NCBI RefSeq assembly: GCF_036084755.1
Contig: NZ_CP107968.1
Coordinates: 3,503,501-3,567,500 of the forward strand
Direction of reading: 5' to 3'
Length of the DNA: 64,000 nt
Source of the DNA: Streptomyces sp. NBC_00370
Lineage (GTDB): Bacteria > Actinomycetota > Actinomycetes > Streptomycetales > Streptomycetaceae
Positions 7,888 to 15,905 of the stretch are shown here, one piece after another (positions within the stretch are counted from its first letter, which is position 1; each line of letters starts with the position of its first letter). The notes under the pieces were generated by a model. The model saw nothing but the letters and a program-made list of their open reading frames with translations. It made no database searches and was not told where the DNA came from. The position numbers and the translations under genes are program-made.

Positions 7888-8418
7888 TCAGCCCGCCGCC
7901 AAGTGGTAGGCGCGCAGGGTGACTTTCTGCTCCGGGCCCCACTGTTCCTCGGCCGTTCCCAGCAGCTCCCAGCCGAGGCGTTCGTACAGCGCCACCGCCG
8001 CGGTGTCCGTGGCCACCACGTCCAGCACCGGGCGCAGTTGGCGCGTTCGCGCCTCGGCCACGACCCGGGCCATCAGCAGCGCGCCGATGCGGTGTCCGCG
8101 AGCGCCGGGGGCGACGAACAGGCGGCTGACGACGCCGGTCGCCGCGACGAGGGGAGCGGCTGCCCGGTCGCTCAGCAGGCGGGGCGCGATGTCGTCCTCC
8201 GTGCCGCCGGACAGGCCGACATGGCCGACGACCCGGCCGTCCAGCTCCGCCACCCAGGCGCCGATCAGGGTTCGGGTGGTCAGCCAACCGGCCGGATCGG
8301 CCGGCCAGTTGACGGGGTAGCCGTCGCGGGCGTGTACGTCGGCCAGCGCCGCCGCGCAGGCGGGCAGATCGGAGTCGTGGCGTGCCCGCAGGACCACGGC
8401 GGGAGTTGGCTCGTTCAT
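7888..8418 (-). CDS. GNAT-family N-acetyltransferase
   Basis: This 176-residue single-domain acetyltransferase has the GNAT acetyl-CoA binding motif A, VVSRLFVAPGARGHRIGALLMARVV in the middle of the protein, and motif B around AVALYERLGWELLG near the C-terminus. The acceptor substrate cannot be inferred. The N-terminus VLRARHDSDLPACAAAL is the usual GNAT first strand and helix. It lies upstream of the DUF6191 gene in the same direction. Confidence 0.88.
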   Translation of the reverse strand: MNEPTPAVVLRARHDSDLPACAAALADVHARDGYPVNWPADPAGWLTTRTLIGAWVAELDGRVVGHVGLSGGTEDDIAPRLLSDRAAAPLVAATGVVSRLFVAPGARGHRIGALLMARVVAEARTRQLRPVLDVVATDTAAVALYERLGWELLGTAEEQWGPEQKVTLRAYHLAAG

Positions 8419-8494
8419 CCGGGCATCGAATCACGCCCCGCCGCACTACTCCGGCGGGGCCGGCGCGAGGCGGGTACGTGCGGGCGGGAACGAC

Positions 8495-8534
8495 GAAGGC
8501 CCGGACCGGCATGAGCACGCCGGTCCGGGCCTTC
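8495..8534 (-). terminator. Hairpin terminator after first rodlin gene
   Basis: Perfect 16-bp arms (8495-8510 and 8519-8534) enclose an 8-nt loop, 7 bp past the rodlin stop. It lies between convergently placed genes and may also serve the GNAT side. Confidence 0.75.
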
Positions 8535-8541
8535 GGGGCGA

Positions 8542-8949
8542 TCAGCTGTTGCCGACGCCGTTGCCCGACAGGACCGGGATGTCGTCGAGGATGTGCGACA
8601 GCGCCTCGTCACCCTTGGCCTGGGTCGAGTTCTCGGTGCACTGCTGGTTCTGCGGCGACGACAGGACGTTGATGTCCTGGACGGCGATCGGCACGAGGCC
8701 CACGAGGGAGCCGACGTTCGCCTTGGCCGGCAGACCGATGCAGGGCTTGTTCAGGGAGCCCTGAACGAGACCCAGCTGGGGGCTCATGTCGCCCTTGGTC
8801 ACCGAGTTGCCGAAGGACTGCTCGGCACCGTTGCCGCTGAACGACGTCGTGCCCGTGTCGTCGCCGATCGCCATCGCCGGCGTCGCGACGGCGGCCGTGG
8901 CTCCGACGAGCGAGGCCGCTACAGCAGCGGTTGCCCACAGCTTCTTCAT
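8542..8949 (-). CDS. Rodlin (aerial-hypha rodlet layer protein)
   Basis: The secreted protein has 135 residues including a signal peptide (MKKLWATAAVAASLVGATAA ending near AMA). The mature part has the rodlin signature: GDDTGTTSFSGNG, a SFGNS repeat, MSPQLGLVQGSLNKPC, LPAKANVGSLVGLVPIAVQD, NVLSSPQNQQC, and the conserved end LSHILDDIPVLSGNGVGN. Rodlins organise chaplin fibrils into the rodlet mosaic on aerial hyphae and spores. GGAAAGG precedes the ATG at 8949. It is one of three rodlin genes here and sits in tandem with the next. Confidence 0.96.
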   Translation of the reverse strand: MKKLWATAAVAASLVGATAAVATPAMAIGDDTGTTSFSGNGAEQSFGNSVTKGDMSPQLGLVQGSLNKPCIGLPAKANVGSLVGLVPIAVQDINVLSSPQNQQCTENSTQAKGDEALSHILDDIPVLSGNGVGNS

Positions 8950-9078
8950 TTTAATGCCTTTCCGGAAAGTCGGACTCCACCGGTGGAGTACCGAATTGTT
9001 CAACTCACGCATGGACGAATGGTTCCGGGAAGTCCCCCGAATGGCCCATCGCGATCAATAGGCAATACGGCCGGTCGC

Positions 9079-9489
9079 TCAGTTGTTGCCGGCACCGTTG
9101 CCGGACAGGACCGGGATGTTGTCGAGAATGTGCGACAGCGGCTCGTCACCCTTGGCCTGCGTCGAATTCTCGACACACTGCTGGTTCTGCGGGCTCGACA
9201 GGACGTTGACGTCCTGGACGGCGATCGGCACGAGACCGACCAGCGAGCCGGCGTTGACCTTGGCCGGCAGACCGATGCAGGGCTTGTTCAGCGAGCCCTG
9301 GATGAGCGCCATCTGCGGGCTCATGTTGCCGTAGGTCGCCGAGTTGCCGTACGTCTGGCTCGCGAAGTTTCCGCTGGCGGACGTGGTACCGGCGTCGTTG
9401 CCGGTGGCCATCGCCGGCGACGCGGCTGCGGCGCCCATACCGACGACGGACACGGCGACGGCTGCGCCGGCCATAACCTTCTTGATCAC
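9079..9489 (-). CDS. Rodlin
   Basis: This second rodlin (136 residues) starts at GTG 9489 behind GGAAGGGG. The signal peptide is VIKKVMAGAAVAVSVVGMG and onward to AMA. The mature sequence begins TGNDAGTTSASGNFASQTYGN and shares the two cysteines (NKPC, NQQC) and the PVLSGNGAGNN tail with its neighbour. It is tandem with the 8542 gene (129-bp spacer) and divergent from the third copy, so 9490-9691 should hold two back-to-back promoters. Expression is expected in aerial hyphae, by analogy with rdlA/rdlB of S. coelicolor. Confidence 0.96.
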   Translation of the reverse strand: MIKKVMAGAAVAVSVVGMGAAAASPAMATGNDAGTTSASGNFASQTYGNSATYGNMSPQMALIQGSLNKPCIGLPAKVNAGSLVGLVPIAVQDVNVLSSPQNQQCVENSTQAKGDEPLSHILDNIPVLSGNGAGNN

Positions 9490-9691
9490 GATGAGTCCCC
9501 TTCCGAAGGATGCCCGGAAGTACCCGGGGCGCACTGAGCAACTGCGCAGAGCGGGTTTGGTTCTCTCACTTCACTCCAACGGCCTATTACCGGGGTTGAA
9601 CAAGCCGATCGGGTGAAGCAGCGGAACCATTCACTCGTTACGCGGTTGGTACAGGACGCACGACACGCATTCTTGAGAAAAGGAACACACC

Positions 9692-10105
9692 GTGATCAAG
9701 AAGATTATGGCGGCCGCGGCGGTCACCGCCTCCGTGGTCGGCGCCTCCGCCATGGCGGCTCCTCAGGCGCTCGCCATCGGCAACGACGCCGGCACCACTT
9801 CGGCGAGTGGCAATGGCGCCAAGTCCGCCTTCGGTAACTCCGCCACGGGCGGAAACATGAGCCCGCAGTCGGAGCTCGTCCAGAGCTCGCTGAACGACCT
9901 GTGCGTCGGTCTGCCGGTGAAGGCCAACGTCGGTTCGCTCGTCGGCGTTCTCGTGCCGGTCGCGGTCCAGGACGTCAACGTCCTGGCCAACCCGCAGAAC
10001 CAGCAGTGCGCCGAGGGCTCGACGCAGGCCAAGGGCGACGAGCCGCTGTCGCACATCGTGGACGACATCCCGGTGCTCTCCGGCAACGGTGTGGGCAACG
10101 AGTAA
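9692..10105 (+). CDS. Rodlin
   Basis: The third rodlin has 137 residues, starts at GTG 9692 and has an AAAGGAA site. It has a signal peptide (VIKKIMAAAAVTASVVGASA). The mature part carries IGNDAGTTSASGNGAKSAFGN, NMSPQSELVQSSLNDLC, VQDVNVLANPQNQQC and LSHIVDDIPVLSGNGVGNE. It is more diverged than the two minus-strand copies: NDLC replaces NKPC, an extra Val appears in GVLVPV, and the last residue is Glu. S. coelicolor is known for two rodlins, so a third suggests a lineage-specific duplication. Confidence 0.95.
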   Translation: MIKKIMAAAAVTASVVGASAMAAPQALAIGNDAGTTSASGNGAKSAFGNSATGGNMSPQSELVQSSLNDLCVGLPVKANVGSLVGVLVPVAVQDVNVLANPQNQQCAEGSTQAKGDEPLSHIVDDIPVLSGNGVGNE

Positions 10106-10123
10106 GTCCGCCCAGCGGGACCG

Positions 10124-10165
10124 GCGCGGGCCGGCGGAGGCAACGAAGCCTTGGCCGGCCCGCGC
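10124..10165 (+). terminator. Hairpin terminator after third rodlin
   Basis: Arms GCGCGGGCCGGC (10124-10135) and its complement (10154-10165) enclose an 18-nt loop, just downstream of the rodlin stop. No T-run follows, as is common in Streptomyces. Confidence 0.6.
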
Positions 10166-10339
10166 TGCCGTGTGCACCCTCGGCAATCGAGTGAACGAGC
10201 AAAAGCCTTAAACCAGGGCAGTTTCCTCGGTAGTGGCTACTCGTTGGAGTTCCCGCAGCGGACGTGCAGGGCCGGTGAACGCGGCCCGCGGACCACGACA
10301 GTCGTGCGGACGTGATGCCCGCTGCGGAAAGGGCTCAAG

Positions 10340-10573
10340 ATGAAGTGCAAGAAGGCCGCCACCATCGTCGCCGGGCTGATCATGGCCATGGGCGCAGCTG
10401 CCCCCGCCGTCGCCGACTCGGGTGCCGAGGGCGCCGCCATCGGTTCGCCCGGTGTGCTGTCCGGCAACGTGATCCAGGTCCCGGTCCACGTGCCCGTGAA
10501 CGTCTGCGGCAACAGCATCGGCGTGATCTCCCTGCTGAACCCCGCCTTCGGCAACGCCTGCGTCAACAGCTGA
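10340..10573 (+). CDS. Short chaplin (ChpD-like)
   Basis: This 77-residue secreted protein has a signal peptide ending at AVA-DSG and a single chaplin domain (GSPGVLSGNVIQVPVHVPVNVC, then GNSIGVISLLNPAFGNAC). It retains the two conserved cysteines. Chaplins are amphipathic amyloid proteins that lower surface tension and coat aerial hyphae. The position beside rodlin genes matches chpD in S. coelicolor as I remember that locus. A GAAAGGG ribosome site precedes the ATG. Two hairpins separate it from the long chaplin. Confidence 0.96.
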   Translation: MKCKKAATIVAGLIMAMGAAAPAVADSGAEGAAIGSPGVLSGNVIQVPVHVPVNVCGNSIGVISLLNPAFGNACVNS

Positions 10574-10582
10574 CGTCGGAAA

Positions 10583-10650
10583 GGCACCCCTCGGGGTGCC
10601 ACCGGGCCGGTCCCGGAGCGCGACACCCGCGCTCCGGGACCGGCCCGGTG
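10583..10650 (+). terminator. Double hairpin between short and long chaplin genes
   Basis: A small hairpin (GGCACCCC / GGGGTGCC, 10583-10600) is followed at once by a perfect 22-bp stem (10600-10621 and 10629-10650, 7-nt loop). It probably ends the short chaplin transcript or reduces readthrough into the long chaplin, which starts 44 bp later. Confidence 0.75.
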
Positions 10651-10694
10651 TCGGTACGACCGCTATTACCAGCATCAGCAGGAGGAGAACCCAG

Positions 10695-11615
10695 ATGCGA
10701 GACCTGATCAGCAAAGGGCTGCTCACAGCGGCGGCGGCGACGAGCGTGCTGTCCATGGGCGCCGGTTACGCGCAGGCCGCGGACAGCAACGGTGTGGCGG
10801 CCGAGTCGCCGGGGCTGCTGTCGGGCAACAACATTTCGGCGCCGCTGGAAGTCCCGGTGAACATCTGCGGGAACACCGTCGACCCGGTCGGCGTCGCCAA
10901 CCCGTCGTTCGGCAACGGCTGCGGTTCGACGAGCCAGACGCACGTCGCGCCCCACCACGAGCCGGCCGTGCACCACGCGCCGGTCGGTCACGCGGCCCCG
11001 GCCGCGCACCACCAGCAGGCCCAGCACGAGCAGCACCAGCAGCCGCAGCACCACCAGGCCCAGCCGCACCAGGCCCCGCAGCACGAAGCCGCACCCCACT
11101 CCGCGCCCCAGTACCCGGCGCACCACCAGACCCCGCGTCACGAAACGCCGCGTCACGAGGCCCCGCGCCACGAGAGCCCGCGCCACGAGACCGGCGGTGC
11201 CACCGCCGAGAGCACCGTCGCCGGCTCCCCCGGCCTGCTGTCGGGCAACCTCCTCCAGGCTCCCCTCGACATCCCGCTGAACCTCTGCGGCGACACCGTC
11301 GACGTCGTCGGCCTGCTGAACCCGGCCTTCGGCAACCACTGCGCCAGCGGTACGCCCGAGGTCCCCCGGACGCTCCCCGCCCCCGAGCGTCCCGCGCCGC
11401 CGACCGAGCACCGCACGCTGCCCCCGACCCCCGTCGCCTTCCACACCCCGCAGACCCCCGTGGCCCCGGCCCCGGTCCTGGAGGACTCCTCCGTACCGCA
11501 GCTCGCGCACACCGGCGCCGAAGCCAACCTCTTCGCGGCCGCCGCGATGAGCGCCGCGCTGCTGCTCGGCGGCGGCATCCTGTACCGCCGCAGCACCGCG
11601 CCCGCGCGCGTCTGA
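10695..11615 (+). CDS. Long chaplin with two chaplin domains and sortase signal
   Basis: The protein has 306 residues. After a signal peptide (cleavage near AQA-ADS) comes chaplin domain 1 (ESPGLLSGNNISAPLEVPVN, ending FGNGC). Next is a linker of about 90 residues extremely rich in His, Gln and Pro, then chaplin domain 2 (GSPGLLSGNLLQAPLDIPLN, ending FGNHC) and a Pro-rich spacer. The end is LAHTG followed by a hydrophobic segment and basic tail, the class E-type sorting signal of Streptomyces. It should be covalently attached to peptidoglycan, anchoring secreted chaplins. The start at 10695 has GGAGGAG. By position it corresponds to ChpA. Confidence 0.96.
   Translation: MRDLISKGLLTAAAATSVLSMGAGYAQAADSNGVAAESPGLLSGNNISAPLEVPVNICGNTVDPVGVANPSFGNGCGSTSQTHVAPHHEPAVHHAPVGHAAPAAHHQQAQHEQHQQPQHHQAQPHQAPQHEAAPHSAPQYPAHHQTPRHETPRHEAPRHESPRHETGGATAESTVAGSPGLLSGNLLQAPLDIPLNLCGDTVDVVGLLNPAFGNHCASGTPEVPRTLPAPERPAPPTEHRTLPPTPVAFHTPQTPVAPAPVLEDSSVPQLAHTGAEANLFAAAAMSAALLLGGGILYRRSTAPARV
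11133..11192 (+). repeat. Four 15-bp tandem repeats in the long chaplin linker
   Basis: Four consecutive 15-bp units beginning CCGCG(T/C)CACGA encode the pentapeptide PRHE(T/A/S) four times. They form the end of the His-rich linker. Unit number could vary between strains by replication slippage without breaking the frame. Confidence 0.85.
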
Positions 11616-11646
11616 TTCCCCGCCACGGAACAACCCGACACGACAG

Positions 11647-11678
11647 GCCGGGAGAGTCGTCCGCAGGACTCTCCCGGC
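11647..11678. terminator. Bidirectional terminator between long chaplin and FAD gene
   Basis: Perfect 12-bp arms GCCGGGAGAGTC (11647-11658) and complement (11667-11678) enclose an 8-nt loop, between convergent genes. Confidence 0.75.
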
Positions 11679-11706
11679 ATCGCCTCAGACCTCAGGCCTC
11701 AGCGCC

Positions 11707-13008
11707 TCACGAAAGCCCCGGGCTGCCCAACGGCGTACGGGCCGGCTGTCGCGTACGGCTCTGCGCCCCGCGCCTGACGTCCCGCTGTCTGACCGTCACC
11801 GGCAGCCCGCCGCCCGTCCCCAGCCTGCGCCGCACCCCGGCCACCAGCCGCTCGGCCGTGTACGTCGCGCCGTACACGAACCGCATCGAGGGGCCGAACG
11901 ACGGCGCGCTCAACAGCCCGGCCAGGAACAGCCCCGGGTACGAGGACTCGAAGACCGCGCTCGCCTCGGGACCCTGACTCGCGCCGACCGTCCGCAGCGC
12001 GCCGCGCAGGTCGCCGTCGAGCAGACCGAGCCGGTCGAGGCCGGGGGTGAACCCGGTCGCCGCGATGACATGGTCGGTCTCCACCGTCTCCGACCGCCCG
12101 TCGGTGGAGACCAGTTCGAGCCGTACGCGCCCGCCGCTCGGCACCGCGGCGGCCACGCTCTCGCCGAGCCGTACCCCCACGGCCGGTTCGAAGCGGTCCC
12201 GCAGCCACCACGCGCCCGCCGGGCCCAGCGCCGAGCTGAAGACCCGCGCCCGCGTCTGCGCGGGCAGCCGGCGGAAGATGCCGGGGGTCTCGGCGTACAG
12301 CCAGTTGCGCCACCCGCAGCCGAGCCCGGTGTGCGGCCGCCGGGCCGCCTCGACCACCGGGCGTTCCCTGGGCGGCGGAAGGGTGTTCCAGTTCAGCCGG
12401 TCCGCGCGGACGACGACCCGTACCGCCGTGCCCTGTTCGGCGAGGAGCGCCGCGGTCTCCAGGGCCGCCTGCCCGCCGCCGACGACGGTGACGTCCTGGC
12501 CCTCGAACCGGGCGAGGTCCGCGTGGTGGCTGCTGTGCGACACCTGCTCGGGCGGGAGTCCGCGCAGCGGCGCGGGGATGTCGATGAACGGCATCACGCC
12601 GAGGGCGAGCGCCACCGTCCTGGTCAGGACGGACTGACCGTCGTCGGTCGTGAGGTGGAAGCCGCCGGGGCAGGGGCGGACGGCCGTGATCAGCCGTTCG
12701 TCGACCGGTGGTACGGCGCGCTCGGCGAACCACAGGCCGTACGAGGCGAAGAAGCGGACCGGCAGGGGCACGCCGTGCCGTGACTCGGTGCCCTGGGACG
12801 CCGCGTAGGCGGCCAGGTCGAACTCACCCCGTGGAGCGGACAAGTTGGATGCCCAGGGCTCCGACTTGAGATACATCCCGGGCGGCATGTGATCCCGCCA
12901 CGCGGCCATCGGCCTGCCGAACACCCGCAGATCGAGCCCTGCCGCCGCCGCATGGGCCGCGATGGACAGACCGTAGGGTCCCGCACCCACAACTACCAGG
13001 TCGTACAT
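11707..13008 (-). CDS. FAD/NAD(P)-binding oxidoreductase (flavin monooxygenase-like)
   Basis: The protein has 433 residues. An N-terminal FAD site, MYDLVVVGAGPYGLSIAAHA, is followed by a second dinucleotide site, VTVVGGGQAALETAALLAEQGT, near residue 165, as in NAD(P)H-dependent flavin monooxygenases. HVIAATGF and YPGLFLAGLLSAPSFGPSMRF are typical later motifs. The start at 13008 is chosen because it begins the FAD fold directly; GTG at 13035 is an alternative. It lies 61 bp downstream of the ATP-grasp gene on the same strand, so the two may share a transcript. The substrate is unknown. Confidence 0.85.
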   Translation of the reverse strand: MYDLVVVGAGPYGLSIAAHAAAAGLDLRVFGRPMAAWRDHMPPGMYLKSEPWASNLSAPRGEFDLAAYAASQGTESRHGVPLPVRFFASYGLWFAERAVPPVDERLITAVRPCPGGFHLTTDDGQSVLTRTVALALGVMPFIDIPAPLRGLPPEQVSHSSHHADLARFEGQDVTVVGGGQAALETAALLAEQGTAVRVVVRADRLNWNTLPPPRERPVVEAARRPHTGLGCGWRNWLYAETPGIFRRLPAQTRARVFSSALGPAGAWWLRDRFEPAVGVRLGESVAAAVPSGGRVRLELVSTDGRSETVETDHVIAATGFTPGLDRLGLLDGDLRGALRTVGASQGPEASAVFESSYPGLFLAGLLSAPSFGPSMRFVYGATYTAERLVAGVRRRLGTGGGLPVTVRQRDVRRGAQSRTRQPARTPLGSPGLS

Positions 13009-13069
13009 GGTGTGTGCCGCTCTCTGTGTGGTCACTGCACGGAATGGGGTTATTGCCGCCGGAACGGGG

Positions 13070-14413
13070 TCACTGCACCGAAGGGGTCCGGCCGGTGTCG
13101 GGTGCCGGGCCCGCGCGGGCGACCGGCGCCGTGCGCCCCGCCCCGCGCCCGGCGCGCCGCGTCGCGTGCCGGATCCAGGCGGTGGCCATGCCGTACGCGG
13201 GCATCGGGTCGTCCAGCGCGAACCAGGCGGCCTCCCGGCCCCCGCGCCCTCGCGCGCCGCCCCGGACGCCGGCCCGTGCGCCGCCCAACGCGCCGTCTCG
13301 CTCCCCCCGCACGCCCCCTGCGCCCCGCGCGCCCCGGGGCAGCCCGGACGACGTGAGCGACGACAGGAAGGACAGCAGCGCGTAGTTCTCCACCAGGAAC
13401 GTCCTGCCGTGCGCCGCGCCCGACGCAGGGACCGTACGGCCGGTCAGATCCAGATGCAGCGCCCTTACGACATCGGTGCCCGCCCGGTCGGTGAACAGCC
13501 GGAACTGTGCGCCGGGCCTGGGGTTGAAGTCGAGCAGGTGGTAGCCGCCGGTCCCCGGGTCGAGCCGGAAGTCCAGGTCGAGGATGCCCCGGTAGCCGAG
13601 GGCCGCGACCACCTGACGCGCGGTCCGCTCCACCTCCGCATTGGGCAGCCACCGGCCGACGGCGGTGAGCCCCGCGCCCACCGGCCACGACCGCTCCTTG
13701 CGGCCCGCCGCCCCGACCAGACACGTACCGTCCGAGCCGCTGTAGCCGTGGAAGAACCAGTCGAGGTCGCGCCCCTGCGGCAGATACTCCTGGAGCAGCA
13801 GCTCGCTGCCCGCCTCCGGCCGCCGTGCGAACAGCTCCCTCGCCTCCCGCTTGGAGCGGACGACCTGGGTGCTGCGCAGCCCGGCCCCCGCGGGCAGCAG
13901 CCAGGGCCTGCTCCACTTCGCCACCACCGGAAGGCCCAGCGACCAGGCGGCGGCAGCCGCGCCCTCCGCGTCGGCCGGGATCACCGTCCGGGGGTGCGGC
14001 ACGGACAGCGCGGCGCAGATGTCCACCAGCTCGGCCTTGTCGGCGACCCGCTCGGCCAGCCCTGACGGCTGTTCAGGCAGCAGATAACGCCCGCTCAGCT
14101 CGGCGGCGAGCCGTCCGACGGCGATGGCGCTCAGATCGTCCATCGCGATCAGCACGGCCGGAGTGGCGAGCTGGTCGGAGATCGACCGCAGCAGTCGGTG
14201 AATTTCCGCCAGATCCGGGCTGCCGTCGGGCCGTAGATGCACCCGGCGCAGATAACGGGAGCGTCCGACGGGGCTGCCCGCCGCCTCGACGACCGCGTGC
14301 ACCTCGATGCCGGCCCGGCCGAGGGAGCGCACGGCGCCGAGCGTGCCGTGGTGGAACGGATTCCGGTCGAGCCTCATGAGTACGGCGGGGACGCGAATGT
14401 CAAAGCTCGGCAC
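13070..14413 (-). CDS. ATP-grasp domain protein
   Basis: This 447-residue enzyme of the ATP-grasp superfamily forms carboxylate-amine bonds via acyl phosphates. The N-terminal part (LGAVRSLGRAGIEVHAVVEA) resembles carbamoyl-phosphate-synthase-like ligases. The ATP-binding core includes LPVVAKWSRPW, LLLQEYLPQGRDLDWFFHG and the Mg-binding region ILDLDFRLDPGTGGYHLLDF followed by NPRPGAQFRLF. Residues around 358-395 form an odd Gly/Arg/Ala-rich insert. The start is GTG 14413 behind AAGGA. The location beside the polysaccharide operon suggests tailoring of a surface polymer or small molecule, which is inference. Confidence 0.85.
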   Translation of the reverse strand: MPSFDIRVPAVLMRLDRNPFHHGTLGAVRSLGRAGIEVHAVVEAAGSPVGRSRYLRRVHLRPDGSPDLAEIHRLLRSISDQLATPAVLIAMDDLSAIAVGRLAAELSGRYLLPEQPSGLAERVADKAELVDICAALSVPHPRTVIPADAEGAAAAAWSLGLPVVAKWSRPWLLPAGAGLRSTQVVRSKREARELFARRPEAGSELLLQEYLPQGRDLDWFFHGYSGSDGTCLVGAAGRKERSWPVGAGLTAVGRWLPNAEVERTARQVVAALGYRGILDLDFRLDPGTGGYHLLDFNPRPGAQFRLFTDRAGTDVVRALHLDLTGRTVPASGAAHGRTFLVENYALLSFLSSLTSSGLPRGARGAGGVRGERDGALGGARAGVRGGARGRGGREAAWFALDDPMPAYGMATAWIRHATRRAGRGAGRTAPVARAGPAPDTGRTPSVQ

Positions 14414-14586
14414 GGCTGTGTCCTTGGTTGATCGAGGGTTCTCTGACCCATGCGGGGGATCAAATGCACGAACGGGCTACTGGAACGTCAGGCCAGGTTC
14501 CCATTCGGCTCATTAGAAATACTTTTGGATCAGCGTGACCACGGCCCGCGAGGCCGCGGAACAGGGTCCAACTCCGAGGAGCAGAC

Positions 14587-15831
14587 ATGTCCCATCCACG
14601 TCGACGGCTGGCGAGCACCTGTGTGGGTGTCGTCACGGCCGGCCTCCTTGTCTCAGGTTCGGTGCTGCCCGTTCCGAGCTTCGCCGCCGGTCTTGACGGA
14701 CCGGACGAACCAGGAAAGACCGGGAACCCGGCGCCGCCCGCAGCGGCGGCGCCGGCTTTCGGCGCGTATCTCGATTACGGCCCCGAGGGGGTGACCCGTA
14801 TCGCCGAAATGCAGAAATGGCTCGGCGGCACGAATCTGCGGGTCGGGCACACCTATCTCCCCGGGGACGTGTGGTCCAACATCGAGGGCCAGCCGAGCTT
14901 CCTGCGCGACTGGGCCGAGTGGCGCAAGGCGCGCGACGACCGGGTGTTCGTGCTCAACGTGCCCATGCTGGAGGACAACGAAGGGCGGGTACCGGACCGG
15001 GACGTACGGCGTGAGCTGGTCAAAGGCGCCCGTGGCGCGTACGACAGCCACTTCGCCGCGCTGGCGAAGCACCTGGTCGACCTGGGCGCGAACGACACCG
15101 TCGTCGTGCTCGGCTGGGAGATGAACGGCACCACGTACACGAGCCGCTGCGGCCCGAATCCCGCCGCGTGGAAGAAGTACTGGAACCGCATCGTCACCAC
15201 CATGCGTGCGGTGCCCGGGCAGAAGTTCCGTTTCGACTTCGCTCCGAACCGCGGACGTGACGCCGTCCCCTGGACCGAGTGCTATCCGGGCGACGACGTC
15301 GTGGACATCATCGGAATGGACTCCTACGACCAGCCGCCCGGCAGGACCTTCGAAGAACAGGTGAAGGAGCCCTTCGGACTTCAGCAGCATGTGGACTTCG
15401 CCGCTGCCCACCGGAAGGCTATCTCCTATCCGGAGTGGGGCCTCTTCCGCAACGGCGACAACCCCGCGTATATGCGGGGCATGCTGGACTGGATCGAGAA
15501 ATACAAGCCGCTGTACAACACGCTGACGGATTACTGTCCGCACGGCGTATGGCAGTGCGACGAGAATCCGAAATCGTCGAAGGTGTTCCGCGCCGCGCTG
15601 TACGGAAAGGGCACAGGACAGCCGCAGCCCGATCCGACGCCGGTACCGACCACCCCGGTCCCGACTCCCGTCCCGACGACTCCGGTCCCGACTCCGGTTC
15701 CGACCGACCCGGTACCCGAGCCGACGACACCGGCGCACCCGCAGCACTGCACCCAGCTGAACCTCGGCTCGTGGGTGGAGTCGTGGCTCGGCGGCAAGAT
15801 CTGCGTCCGCTTCGACTGGCTGCGGAAGTGA
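14587..15831 (+). CDS. Secreted GH26-like glycoside hydrolase
   Basis: The protein has 414 residues with a signal peptide (to about residue 33) and a catalytic domain from about residue 58 to 340. Candidate catalytic acid is Glu in VVLGWEMNG and nucleophile is Glu in ISYPEWGLF, the arrangement of clan A family 26 mannanases and related endoglycanases. A (PVPT)-type linker with TTPVPTPVPTTPVPT follows. A short C-terminal module contains two cysteines (HCTQLNLGSWVE, GGKICVRFDWLRK). It lies convergent with the polysaccharide operon, so it may trim or release that polymer. The ATG at 14587 has GAGGAG upstream. Confidence 0.85.
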   Translation: MSHPRRRLASTCVGVVTAGLLVSGSVLPVPSFAAGLDGPDEPGKTGNPAPPAAAAPAFGAYLDYGPEGVTRIAEMQKWLGGTNLRVGHTYLPGDVWSNIEGQPSFLRDWAEWRKARDDRVFVLNVPMLEDNEGRVPDRDVRRELVKGARGAYDSHFAALAKHLVDLGANDTVVVLGWEMNGTTYTSRCGPNPAAWKKYWNRIVTTMRAVPGQKFRFDFAPNRGRDAVPWTECYPGDDVVDIIGMDSYDQPPGRTFEEQVKEPFGLQQHVDFAAAHRKAISYPEWGLFRNGDNPAYMRGMLDWIEKYKPLYNTLTDYCPHGVWQCDENPKSSKVFRAALYGKGTGQPQPDPTPVPTTPVPTPVPTTPVPTPVPTDPVPEPTTPAHPQHCTQLNLGSWVESWLGGKICVRFDWLRK

Positions 15832-15866
15832 GCCGCGCGGAAGTGAGCTGAACCGACGCGCGTGGC

Positions 15867-15905
15867 GCGGGCGCCGGCAAGGGATCAGTCCTTGCCGGCG
15901 CCCGC
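15867..15905. terminator. Bidirectional terminator overlapping the 3' end of the acyltransferase gene
   Basis: Perfect 16-bp arms (15867-15882 and 15890-15905) enclose a 7-nt loop. It lies between the convergent hydrolase and polysaccharide operon. The stop codon of the minus-strand gene lies inside the loop. Confidence 0.75.
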
